The notes beneath the pieces are model-generated. The model had not been told where the DNA came from. It worked only from the letters and a program-made list of their open reading frames with translations, and searched no databases. The translations under genes and the position numbers were made by a program. Below are positions 1-6,842 of a stretch of DNA of 9,737 nucleotides, piece after piece. Source of the DNA: Pseudomonadota bacterium (GTDB taxonomy: Bacteria > Pseudomonadota > Alphaproteobacteria > ATCC43930 > CGMCC-115725); assembly GCA_021790295.1 (NCBI GenBank), contig JAJYIC010000054.1:916-10652 (forward strand). The letters are read 5' to 3'. Each line of letters begins with the position of its first letter. Position 1 is the first letter of the stretch.

Positions 1-1149
1 TTGCAGATCGAGACGCAACAGAGCGAACTGATCGAAGCGAACCGTCAGCTCGACGAAAGGCGGCGATTTACCGAGACGGTGCTTTCGGGGGTCTCGGCCG
101 GGGTCATCGGGCTCGACGGCAGGGGATGCATCAATTTGCCCAACCGCTCGGCCTCCTCCCTTTTGGGACTCGACCTCGAACAGGCCGTCGGCAGGGATCT
201 GGCGGAGGTGGCGCCAGAAATGTCGCCGCTTCTCGGCGCGGCCCTGCGCCGCCCCGACAGAAGGGCCGAAGGCCAGGTGCAGCTCAATCGCGCCGGCAGC
301 GCGCGCACCCTTCTCGTGCGTATCGCGGCCGAGGGAAGCGAAAGGGAAATCGACGGTTTTGTCGTGACCTTCGACGACATCACCGAACTGCTTTCAGCGC
401 AAAGAAAGGCCGCCTGGGCCGATATCGCCCGGCGCATCGCCCATGAGATCAAGAACCCTCTCACCCCGATCCAGCTTTCGGCCGAAAGATTGCGGCGCAA
501 ATATCTGAAGGATATCAAGAAAGACCCGGACACCTTCGCCTTGTGCACGGATACGATCGTCCGTCACGTCGGCGATATCGGGCGCATGATCGACGAATTT
601 TCGGCGTTCGCACGGATGCCGGCCCCGGTCTTGAAACCGGAAAATCTGGCCGAGATCGTTCATCGCGCGGTTTTTCTCCAACGCACCGCCCATCCCGAGA
701 TCAAGTTCGAATCGGCGCTTGCGTCCTCTCCTTTGCTCGTCGAGTGCGACGCCCGTCTTGTCGGCCAGGCCGTGCTCAATATCCTTGCCAACGCGATCGA
801 TTCGCTCAAGGCGCGCGTCGCCGAAAGCGGGCGCGAGCCGCCGCCGCGCATCCGCGTATCGATCGAAAGGACGGCGGGAAGGCTCGCCGTTGTCGTCGAG
901 GACAACGGTCAGGGCCTGCCCAAGGAAGGGCGCGAGAGGCTTGCGGAGCCTTATGTGACGGGCCGCGCCAACGGCACCGGTTTGGGGCTCGCCATCGTCA
1001 AGAAGATCATGGAAGATCACCGCGGGGAACTGGTCCTCGAAGACGCGTTACCGATGGGCGCGAGGGTGAGGCTCTCCTTTGCCGCCGCAGAAGTCGAAGA
1101 GAACCGCGGCGACTCGGTTGAAGTGAGTGCCTTGAGCGATGGCGCATGA
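1..1149 (+). CDS. ntrY: Nitrogen regulation sensor histidine kinase NtrY (C-terminal part, 5' end outside window)
   Basis: Sensor kinase of the NtrYX two-component system; in the family the N-terminal membrane and HAMP segments precede what is seen here. The visible 382 residues begin in the linker before a PAS domain (about residues 22-130, with VLSGVSAGVIGLD and the closing FDDITEL). A HisKA domain follows, with the phospho-acceptor H148 in RRIAHEIKNPLTPIQLSAE. The HATPase domain has an N box around NILANAIDS (260-268), a G1 box DNGQG (301-305) and a G2 box GTGLGL (325-330). All catalytic motifs are intact, so the kinase should be active. The frame is open at base 1; the TTG there is an internal codon, not a start. 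The last 11 bases overlap ntrX, suggesting translational coupling and co-transcription. Assignment as NtrY rather than a generic kinase rests on the PAS-to-H-box sequence and the adjacent ntrX. Confidence 0.95.
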   Translation: MQIETQQSELIEANRQLDERRRFTETVLSGVSAGVIGLDGRGCINLPNRSASSLLGLDLEQAVGRDLAEVAPEMSPLLGAALRRPDRRAEGQVQLNRAGSARTLLVRIAAEGSEREIDGFVVTFDDITELLSAQRKAAWADIARRIAHEIKNPLTPIQLSAERLRRKYLKDIKKDPDTFALCTDTIVRHVGDIGRMIDEFSAFARMPAPVLKPENLAEIVHRAVFLQRTAHPEIKFESALASSPLLVECDARLVGQAVLNILANAIDSLKARVAESGREPPPRIRVSIERTAGRLAVVVEDNGQGLPKEGRERLAEPYVTGRANGTGLGLAIVKKIMEDHRGELVLEDALPMGARVRLSFAAAEVEENRGDSVEVSALSDGA

Positions 1150-2539
1150 CATTCTGATCGTCGACGACGAGGCCGACATCCGCCTCCTGATCGCCGGTAT
1201 CCTCAAGGATGAAGGCTATGAGACGCGCGAGGCCGCCAACGGCCGGGAAACCTATGCGGCGATCCATGCGCGCCAGCCCACCCTCGTCATCCTCGACATC
1301 TGGCTTTCGAGCGGCGAAGAAGACGGGATCGAGGTTCTCAAAAGACTGCAATCGGAAATGCCCTCGGTGCCGGTGGTCATGATCAGCGGTCACGGGACGA
1401 TCGAGACGGCTGTCGATTCGATCAAGCTCGGGGCCTACGATTTTATCGAAAAGCCGTTCAAGTCGGACCGCCTTCTGCTGGTTGTCGAAAGGGCGATCGA
1501 GGCGGCGCGCTTGCGGCGCGAAAACGAAGAGCTGAAATTGCGCGCCGGCGGCGAGATCGACCTCGTCGGGCTCTCTCCCGGGATCAGGGAGTTGCGCCAG
1601 CAGATCGAGCGCGTGGCGCCGACCGGAAGCCGCGTCCTGGTCACCGGTCCGCCGGGCTCGGGCAAAGAGGTGGTGGCGCGGCTTCTGCACTTGCGCTCGC
1701 GCCGGGCGAGAGGCCCTTTCGTTGCCGTAAGCTGCGCGACGATGAGGCCCGATCGTCTCGAAATCGAGCTGTTCGGAACCGAACACGGCATCGATGGAGC
1801 GCCGCGCAAAGTCGGAACCTTCGAGCGCGCGCATGGCGGCACGCTCTTTCTCGACGAGGTCTCCGACATGCCGATCGAGACCCAGGGCAAGATCGTGCGC
1901 GTCCTCCAGGAGCAGACGTTCGAACGGGTCGGCGGATCGCGCCGGGTCGAAGTCGATGTCCGCGTCGTCGCCTCCTCGAACCGCGACCTCGGCGCCGAAA
2001 TCGGCGCCGGCCGCTTTCGCGAAGACCTTTATTACCGTTTGAGCGTGGTCCCGATCCGCGTCCCGCCGTTGCGCGAACGGCGCGAAGACATCCCCGTTCT
2101 CGCACGCCATTTCATGGCCCGTTCGGCCGACGCCGCACGCCTTCCGCCGCGCGAATTCGGCGAGGATGCGATGGCCGCCCTGCAAACCTATTCATGGCCG
2201 GGCAATGTGCGCCAGTTGCGCAACCTCATCGAGTGGCTCCTCATCATGGCTCCGGGCGAGGCGCGCGAGCCGGTTCGCGCCGAGATGCTGCCGAACGACA
2301 TCACCGCCATCGCCCCGTCCGTCGTCAAATGGGAAAAGGGCGGCGAAATCATGACTCTGCCCTTGCGCGACGCGCGCGAAGTGTTCGAGCGCGAATACCT
2401 TCTGGCCCAGGTGACGCGCTTCGGCGGCAACATTTCGCGCACCGCGGCCTTTGTCGGGATGGAGCGTTCGGCTCTTCACCGCAAACTCAAGTCTTTGGGG
2501 GTCGTCAACAGCGAGCGGCCCGTCAAGCTTGGCGGCTGA
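1139..2539 (+). CDS. ntrX: Nitrogen assimilation response regulator NtrX
   Basis: DNA-binding response regulator partnered with NtrY; 466 residues, a normal family length. The receiver domain (1-120) has the acidic pair D9/D10, phospho-acceptor D53 in VILDIWL and K105 in the EKPF motif. The AAA+ domain (about 140-370) has Walker A GPPGSGKE (170-177), Walker B LFLDE (236-240) and a YSWPGNVRQL segment (351-360). A Fis-type helix-turn-helix lies at about 417-455 (NISRTAAFVGMERSALHRKL). The place where sigma54 activators carry GAFTGA (about 215-226) reads GTEHGIDGAPRKVG, so that loop is absent, as is known for alphaproteobacterial NtrX; it probably does not activate sigma54 polymerase. The ATG at 1139 gives the canonical MxxxILIVDDE start and lies inside the ntrY end. 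The stop overlaps the next ATG by one base (TGATG). Confidence 0.96.
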   Translation: MAHDILIVDDEADIRLLIAGILKDEGYETREAANGRETYAAIHARQPTLVILDIWLSSGEEDGIEVLKRLQSEMPSVPVVMISGHGTIETAVDSIKLGAYDFIEKPFKSDRLLLVVERAIEAARLRRENEELKLRAGGEIDLVGLSPGIRELRQQIERVAPTGSRVLVTGPPGSGKEVVARLLHLRSRRARGPFVAVSCATMRPDRLEIELFGTEHGIDGAPRKVGTFERAHGGTLFLDEVSDMPIETQGKIVRVLQEQTFERVGGSRRVEVDVRVVASSNRDLGAEIGAGRFREDLYYRLSVVPIRVPPLRERREDIPVLARHFMARSADAARLPPREFGEDAMAALQTYSWPGNVRQLRNLIEWLLIMAPGEAREPVRAEMLPNDITAIAPSVVKWEKGGEIMTLPLRDAREVFEREYLLAQVTRFGGNISRTAAFVGMERSALHRKLKSLGVVNSERPVKLGG

Positions 2540-3222
2540 TGTCCGGAAGCGCCCGCCTCGCCCTCGAAGAGATCCGGCCGATCCGCCCTCGAGCGGTGCT
2601 TTTCGACTGGGACAACACGCTTGTCGACAGTTGGGCAACCCTTCACGAAGCCTTCAACAAGGCGCTTCAAGCGATGGGAAAGCCGTTGTGGTCGCTGGCA
2701 GAAGCGCGCCAAAGGGTGCGGCTCTCCTTGCGCGAAAGCTTTCCGGCTCTGTTCGGCGAGCGCTCGCAGGAAGCCCGCCGCATCTACATCGAGGCGTTTG
2801 CCTCGATCCACCTGGAAAGGCTCAAAGCCTTGCCCGGGCGTGAGGCTCTGCTTACCGCGCTCTTTGCAAAGGGGATCTATCTCGCCGTCGTCAGCAACAA
2901 GACGGGGGCCGTTTTGCGCCGGGAAGTCGATGCTCTCGGTTGGGGGCGGTTTTTCGGCAGCGTCGTCGGCGCCGGAGACGCGGCTTTCGACAAGCCCGAT
3001 CCGGCGCCCCTGCGCCTTGCTCTCGAACCATCGGGGATCGCTGCCGGAGAGGCGGTTTGGCTCGTCGGCGACACCGCGGTCGATATGGAATGCGCCCGCC
3101 GCTCAGGCTGTATTCCCGTCCTTCTCGGGCCCCCGCCCTCGCCGGCGGAATTCACCGAAGCCGGCCCTTCTTTTGCCTTTGCGGAAGGGGCGGCTTTGTT
3201 TCGCTTTATCGAGGGGTTGTGA
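2539..3222 (+). CDS. HAD-superfamily hydrolase (phosphoglycolate-phosphatase-like)
   Basis: Small soluble phosphatase of the HAD superfamily, subfamily I; 227 residues. Motif I is DWDNT (D23 nucleophile, D25 acid/base). A helical cap follows (about 30-100), then motif II VVSNKT (S119), motif III K152 in DKPDP, and motif IV GDTAVD (D178, D182). All catalytic residues are present, so an active Mg-dependent phosphatase is expected. The substrate cannot be read from the sequence; Gph-like activity on a small phosphorylated metabolite is the family default. The ATG at 2539 overlaps the ntrX stop by one base and places motif I at the usual distance from the N-terminus. The frame is open further upstream, but only through the ntrX coding region, so longer starts are rejected. 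Its position between ntrX and hfq differs from the trkA/aminotransferase arrangement common in related genomes. Confidence 0.9.
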   Translation: MSGSARLALEEIRPIRPRAVLFDWDNTLVDSWATLHEAFNKALQAMGKPLWSLAEARQRVRLSLRESFPALFGERSQEARRIYIEAFASIHLERLKALPGREALLTALFAKGIYLAVVSNKTGAVLRREVDALGWGRFFGSVVGAGDAAFDKPDPAPLRLALEPSGIAAGEAVWLVGDTAVDMECARRSGCIPVLLGPPPSPAEFTEAGPSFAFAEGAALFRFIEGL

Positions 3223-3324
3223 TTTTGGGTTGCGAGCCTATCTGCCTAGCGGAAACGCGGCAGCTTGAGTGCCATTCTCGGTCCGGGTGCGGCTGCCTTA
3301 CCAAGAACAATAGGGGAAAGACCC
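3223..3324 (+). promoter_or_regulatory. Leader of hfq, with weak promoter-like and inverted-repeat signals
   Basis: This 102-base gap separates the HAD gene from hfq. It contains TTGTGA (3217-3222, overlapping the HAD stop) and TATCTG (3239-3244) spaced 16 bases apart, a weak sigma70-like pair. An inverted repeat GGCAGC (3259-3264) / GCTGCC (3292-3297) could fold a 6-bp stem around a 27-base loop. In many bacteria hfq has its own promoter, so one is expected here, but neither element is strong enough to call firmly. No terminator-like T-run follows the HAD stop, so read-through from ntrYX is also possible. Confidence 0.3.
3312..3317 (+). promoter_or_regulatory. Ribosome binding site of hfq
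   Basis: AGGGGA lies 7 bases before the ATG at 3325. It selects this ATG over an in-frame upstream TTG at 3265, whose extension would not match Hfq proteins, which begin close to the QNVQDVFLN segment. Confidence 0.75.
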
Positions 3325-3576
3325 ATGTCTCCTGAAAAATCCCAGAATGTTCAGGACGTGTTTTTGAACCACGTCCGCAAAAACAAGACACCGGTGACGA
3401 TTTTTCTCGTCAATGGCGTCAAGCTTCAGGGGATCATCACCTGGTTTGACAGCTTTTGCGTTTTGTTGCGGCGCGACGCTCATTCGCAACTTGTCTACAA
3501 GCACGCGATTTCGACGGTGATGCCGGGGCAACCGATCCAGCTCCTCGAATCGAACAGGGAGATGGAGGAACTCTGA
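3325..3576 (+). CDS. hfq: RNA chaperone Hfq
   Basis: Sm-like hexameric RNA chaperone that helps small RNAs pair with mRNAs and affects mRNA stability. The 83-residue protein has the Hfq N-terminal helix with QNVQDVFLN (7-15), the Sm1 region KTPVTIFLVNGVKLQG (21-36), the FDSF strand (41-44) and the Sm2 signature YKHAIST (58-64). The C-terminal tail after MPGQPIQLL is short (about 10 residues), as usual for alphaproteobacterial Hfq and unlike the long tail of the E. coli protein. The start is fixed by a good ribosome binding site 7 bases upstream. The end is overlapped by the likely hflX start, and the hfq-hflX pair is conserved across proteobacteria. Confidence 0.98.
   Translation: MSPEKSQNVQDVFLNHVRKNKTPVTIFLVNGVKLQGIITWFDSFCVLLRRDAHSQLVYKHAISTVMPGQPIQLLESNREMEEL
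3556..3569 (+). promoter_or_regulatory. Purine-rich ribosome binding region for hflX inside the end of hfq
   Basis: Two overlapping Shine-Dalgarno-like runs, AGGGAGA (3556-3562) and GGAGGA (3564-3569), lie 10 and 3 bases before the CTG at 3573. They sit in the last codons of hfq and support initiation of hflX at the hfq stop, coupling the two genes. The spacing of the second is short, so the first may be the one used. Confidence 0.5.
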
Positions 3577-4901
3577 CCGCCGCTGCAGGAGAGAGAAAAG
3601 GCGAGGGTGCGTCTTCGGGTCGCGCTCTCGTCGTTTTGCCTGCGCCGAAATCGGGGCAGGGGACAGTTTGGCGAACCGAGGACGCCCGTCTCGAAGAGGC
3701 GGTCGGTCTCGCGCGGGCCATCCGTCTCGAGATCGTCCGCGCTTTCTCTGTTCCCCTGGCGCGGCCGCGGCCGGGCACCCTTTTCGGGCGCGGCACGGTC
3801 GAAACCCTCGCGGCGCTCATCGCCGACAACGAGATCGGGCTCGTCATCCTCGACGCCGTGCTCTCCCCGGCCCAGCAGCGCAATCTCGAAAGGGCGTGGA
3901 AAGCCAAGGTCATCGACCGCACCGGGCTCATCCTGGAAATTTTCGGGGAGCGCGCCCGCACCCATGAAGGCCGCGTTCAGGTCGAGATGGCCGCGCTTTC
4001 CTATCAGCGTTCGCGGCTGGTGCGCTCCTGGACCCATCTCGAACGCCAGCGCGGCGGTTTCGGTTTTCTCGGAGGTCCGGGAGAAAGCCAGATCGAAATC
4101 GACCGGCGCCTTATCGGCGAACGCCTCGCGCGGCTGTCGCGCGAACTCGATGTCCTCAAACGCCGCCGCGCCCTCTATCGCACGGCGCGAGCCCGCGTGC
4201 CCTATCCCGTGGTCGCGCTCGTCGGCTATACCAATGCCGGAAAATCGACCCTTTTCAACCGCTTGACCCATTCGAGCGTGGACGCGGACGCGCGTCTTTT
4301 CGCCACTCTCGATCCGACCATGAGGCGGCTTCTTCTGCCTTCGGGCCGGCAGGCGATCCTTTCCGACACGGTCGGTTTCATCTCCGAACTGCCGACCCAT
4401 CTCGTCGCCGCGTTCCGCGCCACCCTCGAAGAAGTGAGGCAAGCCGACCTTATCCTCCATGTGCGCGACGTTCATCACCCCGACAGCGAAGCCCAGCGCC
4501 GCGATGTCCTGCGGGTCCTCACCGATCTCGGTCTCGGCGAGAGGATCGAAGAGGGATTGATCGAGGCGCGCAACAAGATCGATCTCTTCGAACTTTCGGC
4601 GCGGCGCGACCTTTCGGAACAGCCTTTGCCCAATGCCGAGGCGGTCGCGGTTTCGGCCTTGACAGGGGAGGGGTTGGACGCGCTCCTCGCGGTGATCGAT
4701 CGCCGGCTCGACGGCGACAGCCGCCTCGTCCGCCTCGATATTCCTCTCTCCGACGGCAAAACGCTCGCCTGGATCTACCGTCACGGCGAGGTGTTGGGAC
4801 GGCGCGACGACGCCGAGAGAGCCCATCTTTCGGTTCGCTTGTCGCCCACCGATCTCGGCCGTCTCGAAAGGATCAAAAGGGCGAACCAAGAAAGAGTCTG
4901 A
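3573..4901 (+). CDS. hflX: GTPase HflX
   Basis: Ribosome-associated GTPase that splits stalled or heat-damaged ribosomes in the family members studied. From the CTG at 3573 it has 442 residues, a usual family length. The N-terminal HflX domain (about 15-200) includes LEEAVGLARAI and the signature RGGFGFLGGPGESQIEIDRR (160-179). The GTPase domain has G1 GYTNAGKST (218-226), G2 around TLDPT (245-249), G3 DTVGF (265-269), G4 NKID (334-337) and G5 SALTGEG (361-367). The start is unusual: between the TTG at 3456, deep inside hfq, and the TTG at 3636, inside a conserved beta-strand (RALVVLP), there is no ATG, GTG or TTG in frame. CTG at 3573, in a CTGA overlap with the hfq stop and preceded by purine-rich sequence, fits best. 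The alternative is the TTG at 3456, giving 481 residues with a non-homologous head. Confidence 0.93.
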   Translation: MTAAAGERKGEGASSGRALVVLPAPKSGQGTVWRTEDARLEEAVGLARAIRLEIVRAFSVPLARPRPGTLFGRGTVETLAALIADNEIGLVILDAVLSPAQQRNLERAWKAKVIDRTGLILEIFGERARTHEGRVQVEMAALSYQRSRLVRSWTHLERQRGGFGFLGGPGESQIEIDRRLIGERLARLSRELDVLKRRRALYRTARARVPYPVVALVGYTNAGKSTLFNRLTHSSVDADARLFATLDPTMRRLLLPSGRQAILSDTVGFISELPTHLVAAFRATLEEVRQADLILHVRDVHHPDSEAQRRDVLRVLTDLGLGERIEEGLIEARNKIDLFELSARRDLSEQPLPNAEAVAVSALTGEGLDALLAVIDRRLDGDSRLVRLDIPLSDGKTLAWIYRHGEVLGRRDDAERAHLSVRLSPTDLGRLERIKRANQERV

Positions 4902-5053
4902 GGAACGCAGTCTAATGCGTTGGGCAGGCATCATTCTATCTGCGCATCGGGCGAGCCGCCCCGCGTGAAGCGCAAAGCCGTGAAAGAGCCTTTACCGGCG
5001 GTTCGATCGAGGACCGGACAGTCGGACGCCCGCCGGCGAGTCGGGAAGGGCGG
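4902..5053. other. Convergent gap between hflX and mazG
   Basis: This gap lies between two convergent genes. It holds a 6-bp inverted repeat AACGCA (4904-4909) / TGCGTT (4916-4921) just after the hflX stop, but no T-run follows on either strand, so it is at best a weak or Rho-assisted terminator. No open frame or RNA gene is visible. Confidence 0.35.
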
Positions 5054-5851
5054 CTAACCCTCGCGATGCTCGCTTTCTTTCACTTCCTGCCACAAGGCTT
5101 CGAGAAGGGCGATCGCGGGGCCTATTTTGCGCTCTTGCGCCAAAACCTCGAGACGGCGAAAGCGCGTTTCGAATTTGGCCGTCGCGCGACGCAAGGCCGC
5201 TTCGGGGTCGATTTCGAGCTTTCTCGCGAGATTGGCGGCGGCAAAAAGGAGATCGCCCATTTCCTCTTCGACGACGCCCGGCGCGGCGCCCGTTTCAAGC
5301 GCGGTTTCGAGTTCGGCCATTTCCTCGGCGATCTTGGCGAAAACCGGCCGGGCTTCCTCCCAATCGAAACCGATGCGCGCCGCGCGGCGTCCGATCTTGG
5401 AGGCCCGCGCGAGGGCGGGAAGGGCAAGAGCGACCCCGTCGAGAAGGCTTTCGCCTTTCCCCGAACCGTGTCTGCGCGTTCGCCGTTCCGCCGCTTTGTG
5501 CTCTTCCCATGCCTGCGTTTGCGCCTCGGCCGAAGCGACCTCGGCAGAGCCGAAAACATGGGGATGGCGGCGGACCATCTTTTCGATAATCGCCTCCGCC
5601 ACATCCTCGAACGAAAATTGTCCCGCTTCCTCGGCCATGCGGGCGTGAAAGACGACCTGGAAAAGAAGGTCGCCCAGTTCCTCTTTCAAGGCCGCCATGT
5701 CGCTGCGGGCGATGGCGTCGGCAACCTCATAAGCCTCTTCGATCGTATATGGCGCGATCGAAGCGAAATCCTGTTCGCGGTCCCAAGGGCAGCCGTGCCG
5801 CGCGTCGCGCAAACGCGCCATGAGTGCGAGAAGGTTTTCGATCGAACCCAT
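5054..5851 (-). CDS. mazG: Nucleoside triphosphate pyrophosphohydrolase MazG
   Basis: All-alpha NTP pyrophosphohydrolase that hydrolyses (d)NTPs to NMP and pyrophosphate, taken to be house-cleaning of the nucleotide pool. The 265-residue protein has the two tandem MazG domains of the E. coli-type enzyme (263 residues). The N-terminal domain has CPWDREQDF (21-29) and the metal-binding EExxE (EEAYE, 38-42) plus EELGD (57-61). The C-terminal domain has EEMAEL (176-181) and EEEMGD (195-200). A linker rich in charged residues (about 115-135) joins them. The ATG at 5851 is chosen because GGAGGA lies 6 bases upstream and MGSIENLLALMARLRD matches the usual MazG beginning. The frame stays open a further 54 codons upstream into the AT-rich palindrome, but that head looks non-homologous. 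The gene is convergent with hflX. Confidence 0.95.
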   Translation of the reverse strand: MGSIENLLALMARLRDARHGCPWDREQDFASIAPYTIEEAYEVADAIARSDMAALKEELGDLLFQVVFHARMAEEAGQFSFEDVAEAIIEKMVRRHPHVFGSAEVASAEAQTQAWEEHKAAERRTRRHGSGKGESLLDGVALALPALARASKIGRRAARIGFDWEEARPVFAKIAEEMAELETALETGAAPGVVEEEMGDLLFAAANLARKLEIDPEAALRRATAKFETRFRRLEVLAQERKIGPAIALLEALWQEVKESEHREG

Positions 5852-5857
5852 CGGCTT

Positions 5858-5863
5858 TCCTCC
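5858..5863 (-). promoter_or_regulatory. Ribosome binding site of mazG
   Basis: On the minus strand GGAGGA lies 6 bases before the ATG at 5851. It decides this start over the in-frame codon at 6013, which would add 54 residues. Confidence 0.8.
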
Positions 5864-5986
5864 AACCCTGGCGAGGATAGCATTCCAATCCCTTGGCGGT
5901 CTTTGCCTCTGCGGCGACGGCGCGAAAGGGTCGAGGGGAACGCCGGCGGCGCGGGCGCACGGAGACGAAAACTCAATAAAATGTCG

Positions 5987-6002
5987 CATAATATATATTA
6001 TG
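5987..6002. promoter_or_regulatory. 16-base AT-rich perfect palindrome in the mazG leader
   Basis: CATAATATATATTATG is a perfect palindrome in otherwise very GC-rich DNA, 135 bases upstream of the mazG start. It contains -10-like hexamers (CATAAT, TATATT) on both strands. It may be the -10 region of a mazG promoter or a dyad operator. No well-spaced -35 element could be identified, so the promoter call is inferred from composition and position. Confidence 0.45.
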
Positions 6003-6012
6003 GAAAATAACA

Positions 6013-6038
6013 TCCGGCCGGCGCCAATCTCGGCCGCC
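6013..6038 (-). repeat. Intergenic hairpin repeat, copy 1 (after the MBL gene)
   Basis: CGGCCG (6015-6020) and CGGCCG (6031-6036) form a 6-bp stem around a 10-base loop containing CCAATCT on the + strand. The copy at 9269-9294 has the same stem and loop core in the same orientation. On the minus strand, the direction of the upstream gene, the stem is followed after 4 bases by TTATTTT, so this copy could also act as a factor-independent terminator for the metG-tatD-MBL group. The stem is 39-62 bases past the MBL stop codon. Confidence 0.5.
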
Positions 6039-6074
6039 GCCGATAGCCCTCTCGCGCTTTTGCGCCCTCCTCGA

Positions 6075-6842
6075 TCACGCCTCCGCCAGGTCGATCACGA
6101 GCCCGTCGCGCCCGGGTTCGACCCCGGGCGGCAATTCGCGCGAAAACTCCGCGTAATCGAGGCTCCCATCCATATGCGTCAACACCGCGCGCCGCGGGCC
6201 AACGCGGGCAATCCAGGCAAGGCTTCTGGCGAGGTGGCTGTGGGTCGGATGAGGCTCGCGCCTCATGCATTCGAGGATCCACAATTCGATCCCGGCAAGA
6301 ACGGAAAAAGCGTGCTCGTCGAGCCCTACCACATCGGTCGAATACGCCATGGCGCCGATGCGATAACCGAGCGTCGAACCGAAACCATGGTCTTGCGTGA
6401 AAGGAAGGATCAGGGTCCCGCCAATCGTAAACGGTCCTTCGATCGGGTGCGGTATGAGGGTCGGCCGGTAATAAGCCTCGTCCGGAGACGGGGGTTTGAG
6501 AACATAGGCAAAACGCTGTTCGAGGACGGCGAGAGTGGCGCGGTCGAGATAAAGCGGGATCGCCGCCTTCATCAGGCGGTTGATCGCGCGCAGATCATCG
6601 ATCCCGTGAAGATGGTCGGCATGGGCGTGGGTCAGAAGCACCGCGTCGAGGCGCTTTACGCTGGCGTCGAGAAGCTGCTCGCGCAGATCGGGCGAAGTGT
6701 CGATGAGGATGACCTTTTCTTGCGTCTCGATGAGAAGGGAGACGCGCCGGCGCCGATTGCGCGGGTCGCCCGGGTCGCAACGGCCCCAGAATGGGCCGAT
6801 CGCGGGGACGCCCCAGGACGGGCCGCAGCCGAGGATCGTCAC
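6075..6842 (-). CDS. MBL-fold metallo-hydrolase, PhnP-like
   Basis: Metal-dependent hydrolase of the metallo-beta-lactamase fold; 255 residues from a GTG start. The N-terminal strand GCGPSWGVPAIG (5-16) is typical of the PhnP/PqqB-like branch. The metal-binding motif is THAHADH (71-77: H72, H74, D76, H77), with further ligands at H152 (QDHG), D170 (STDV) and H223 (THMD). All ligands are present, so an active di-metal enzyme is expected. PhnP itself is a phosphodiesterase on cyclic ribose phosphates, but no phn genes are near, so the substrate is unknown; a nucleotide or RNA phosphodiester is a reasonable guess. The GTG at 6842 overlaps the tatD stop by 4 bases (GTGA). Longer in-frame starts would run inside tatD and give a low-complexity head. 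Its place after metG-tatD recurs in alphaproteobacteria. Confidence 0.9.
   Translation of the reverse strand: MTILGCGPSWGVPAIGPFWGRCDPGDPRNRRRRVSLLIETQEKVILIDTSPDLREQLLDASVKRLDAVLLTHAHADHLHGIDDLRAINRLMKAAIPLYLDRATLAVLEQRFAYVLKPPSPDEAYYRPTLIPHPIEGPFTIGGTLILPFTQDHGFGSTLGYRIGAMAYSTDVVGLDEHAFSVLAGIELWILECMRREPHPTHSHLARSLAWIARVGPRRAVLTHMDGSLDYAEFSRELPPGVEPGRDGLVIDLAEA

Noticed and set aside
1007..2185. Long minus-strand open frame opposite ntrX
   Set aside because: Antisense shadow of ntrX with low-complexity charged sequence and no family motif.
3495..4934. Long minus-strand open frame (479 codons) opposite hflX
   Set aside because: It mirrors the hflX coding frame. GC-rich codon bias commonly leaves antisense frames open, and the translation shows no recognisable domain, while the plus strand has every HflX motif.
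5007..5025. GGTTCGATC, resembling a tRNA T-loop, in the hflX-mazG gap
   Set aside because: The flanking bases do not form the 5-bp T stem, and no acceptor, D or anticodon arm can be found at the right distances.
5226..5236. A further GAGATTGG inside mazG, matching the loop of the hairpin repeat
   Set aside because: It lies in conserved coding sequence, is in the opposite orientation, and lacks the flanking CGGCCG stems.
5852..6013. 54-codon N-terminal extension of mazG
   Set aside because: The frame is open, but it starts next to an AT-rich palindrome. The ATG at 5851 has a strong ribosome binding site, and the protein from there matches the usual MazG length and beginning.
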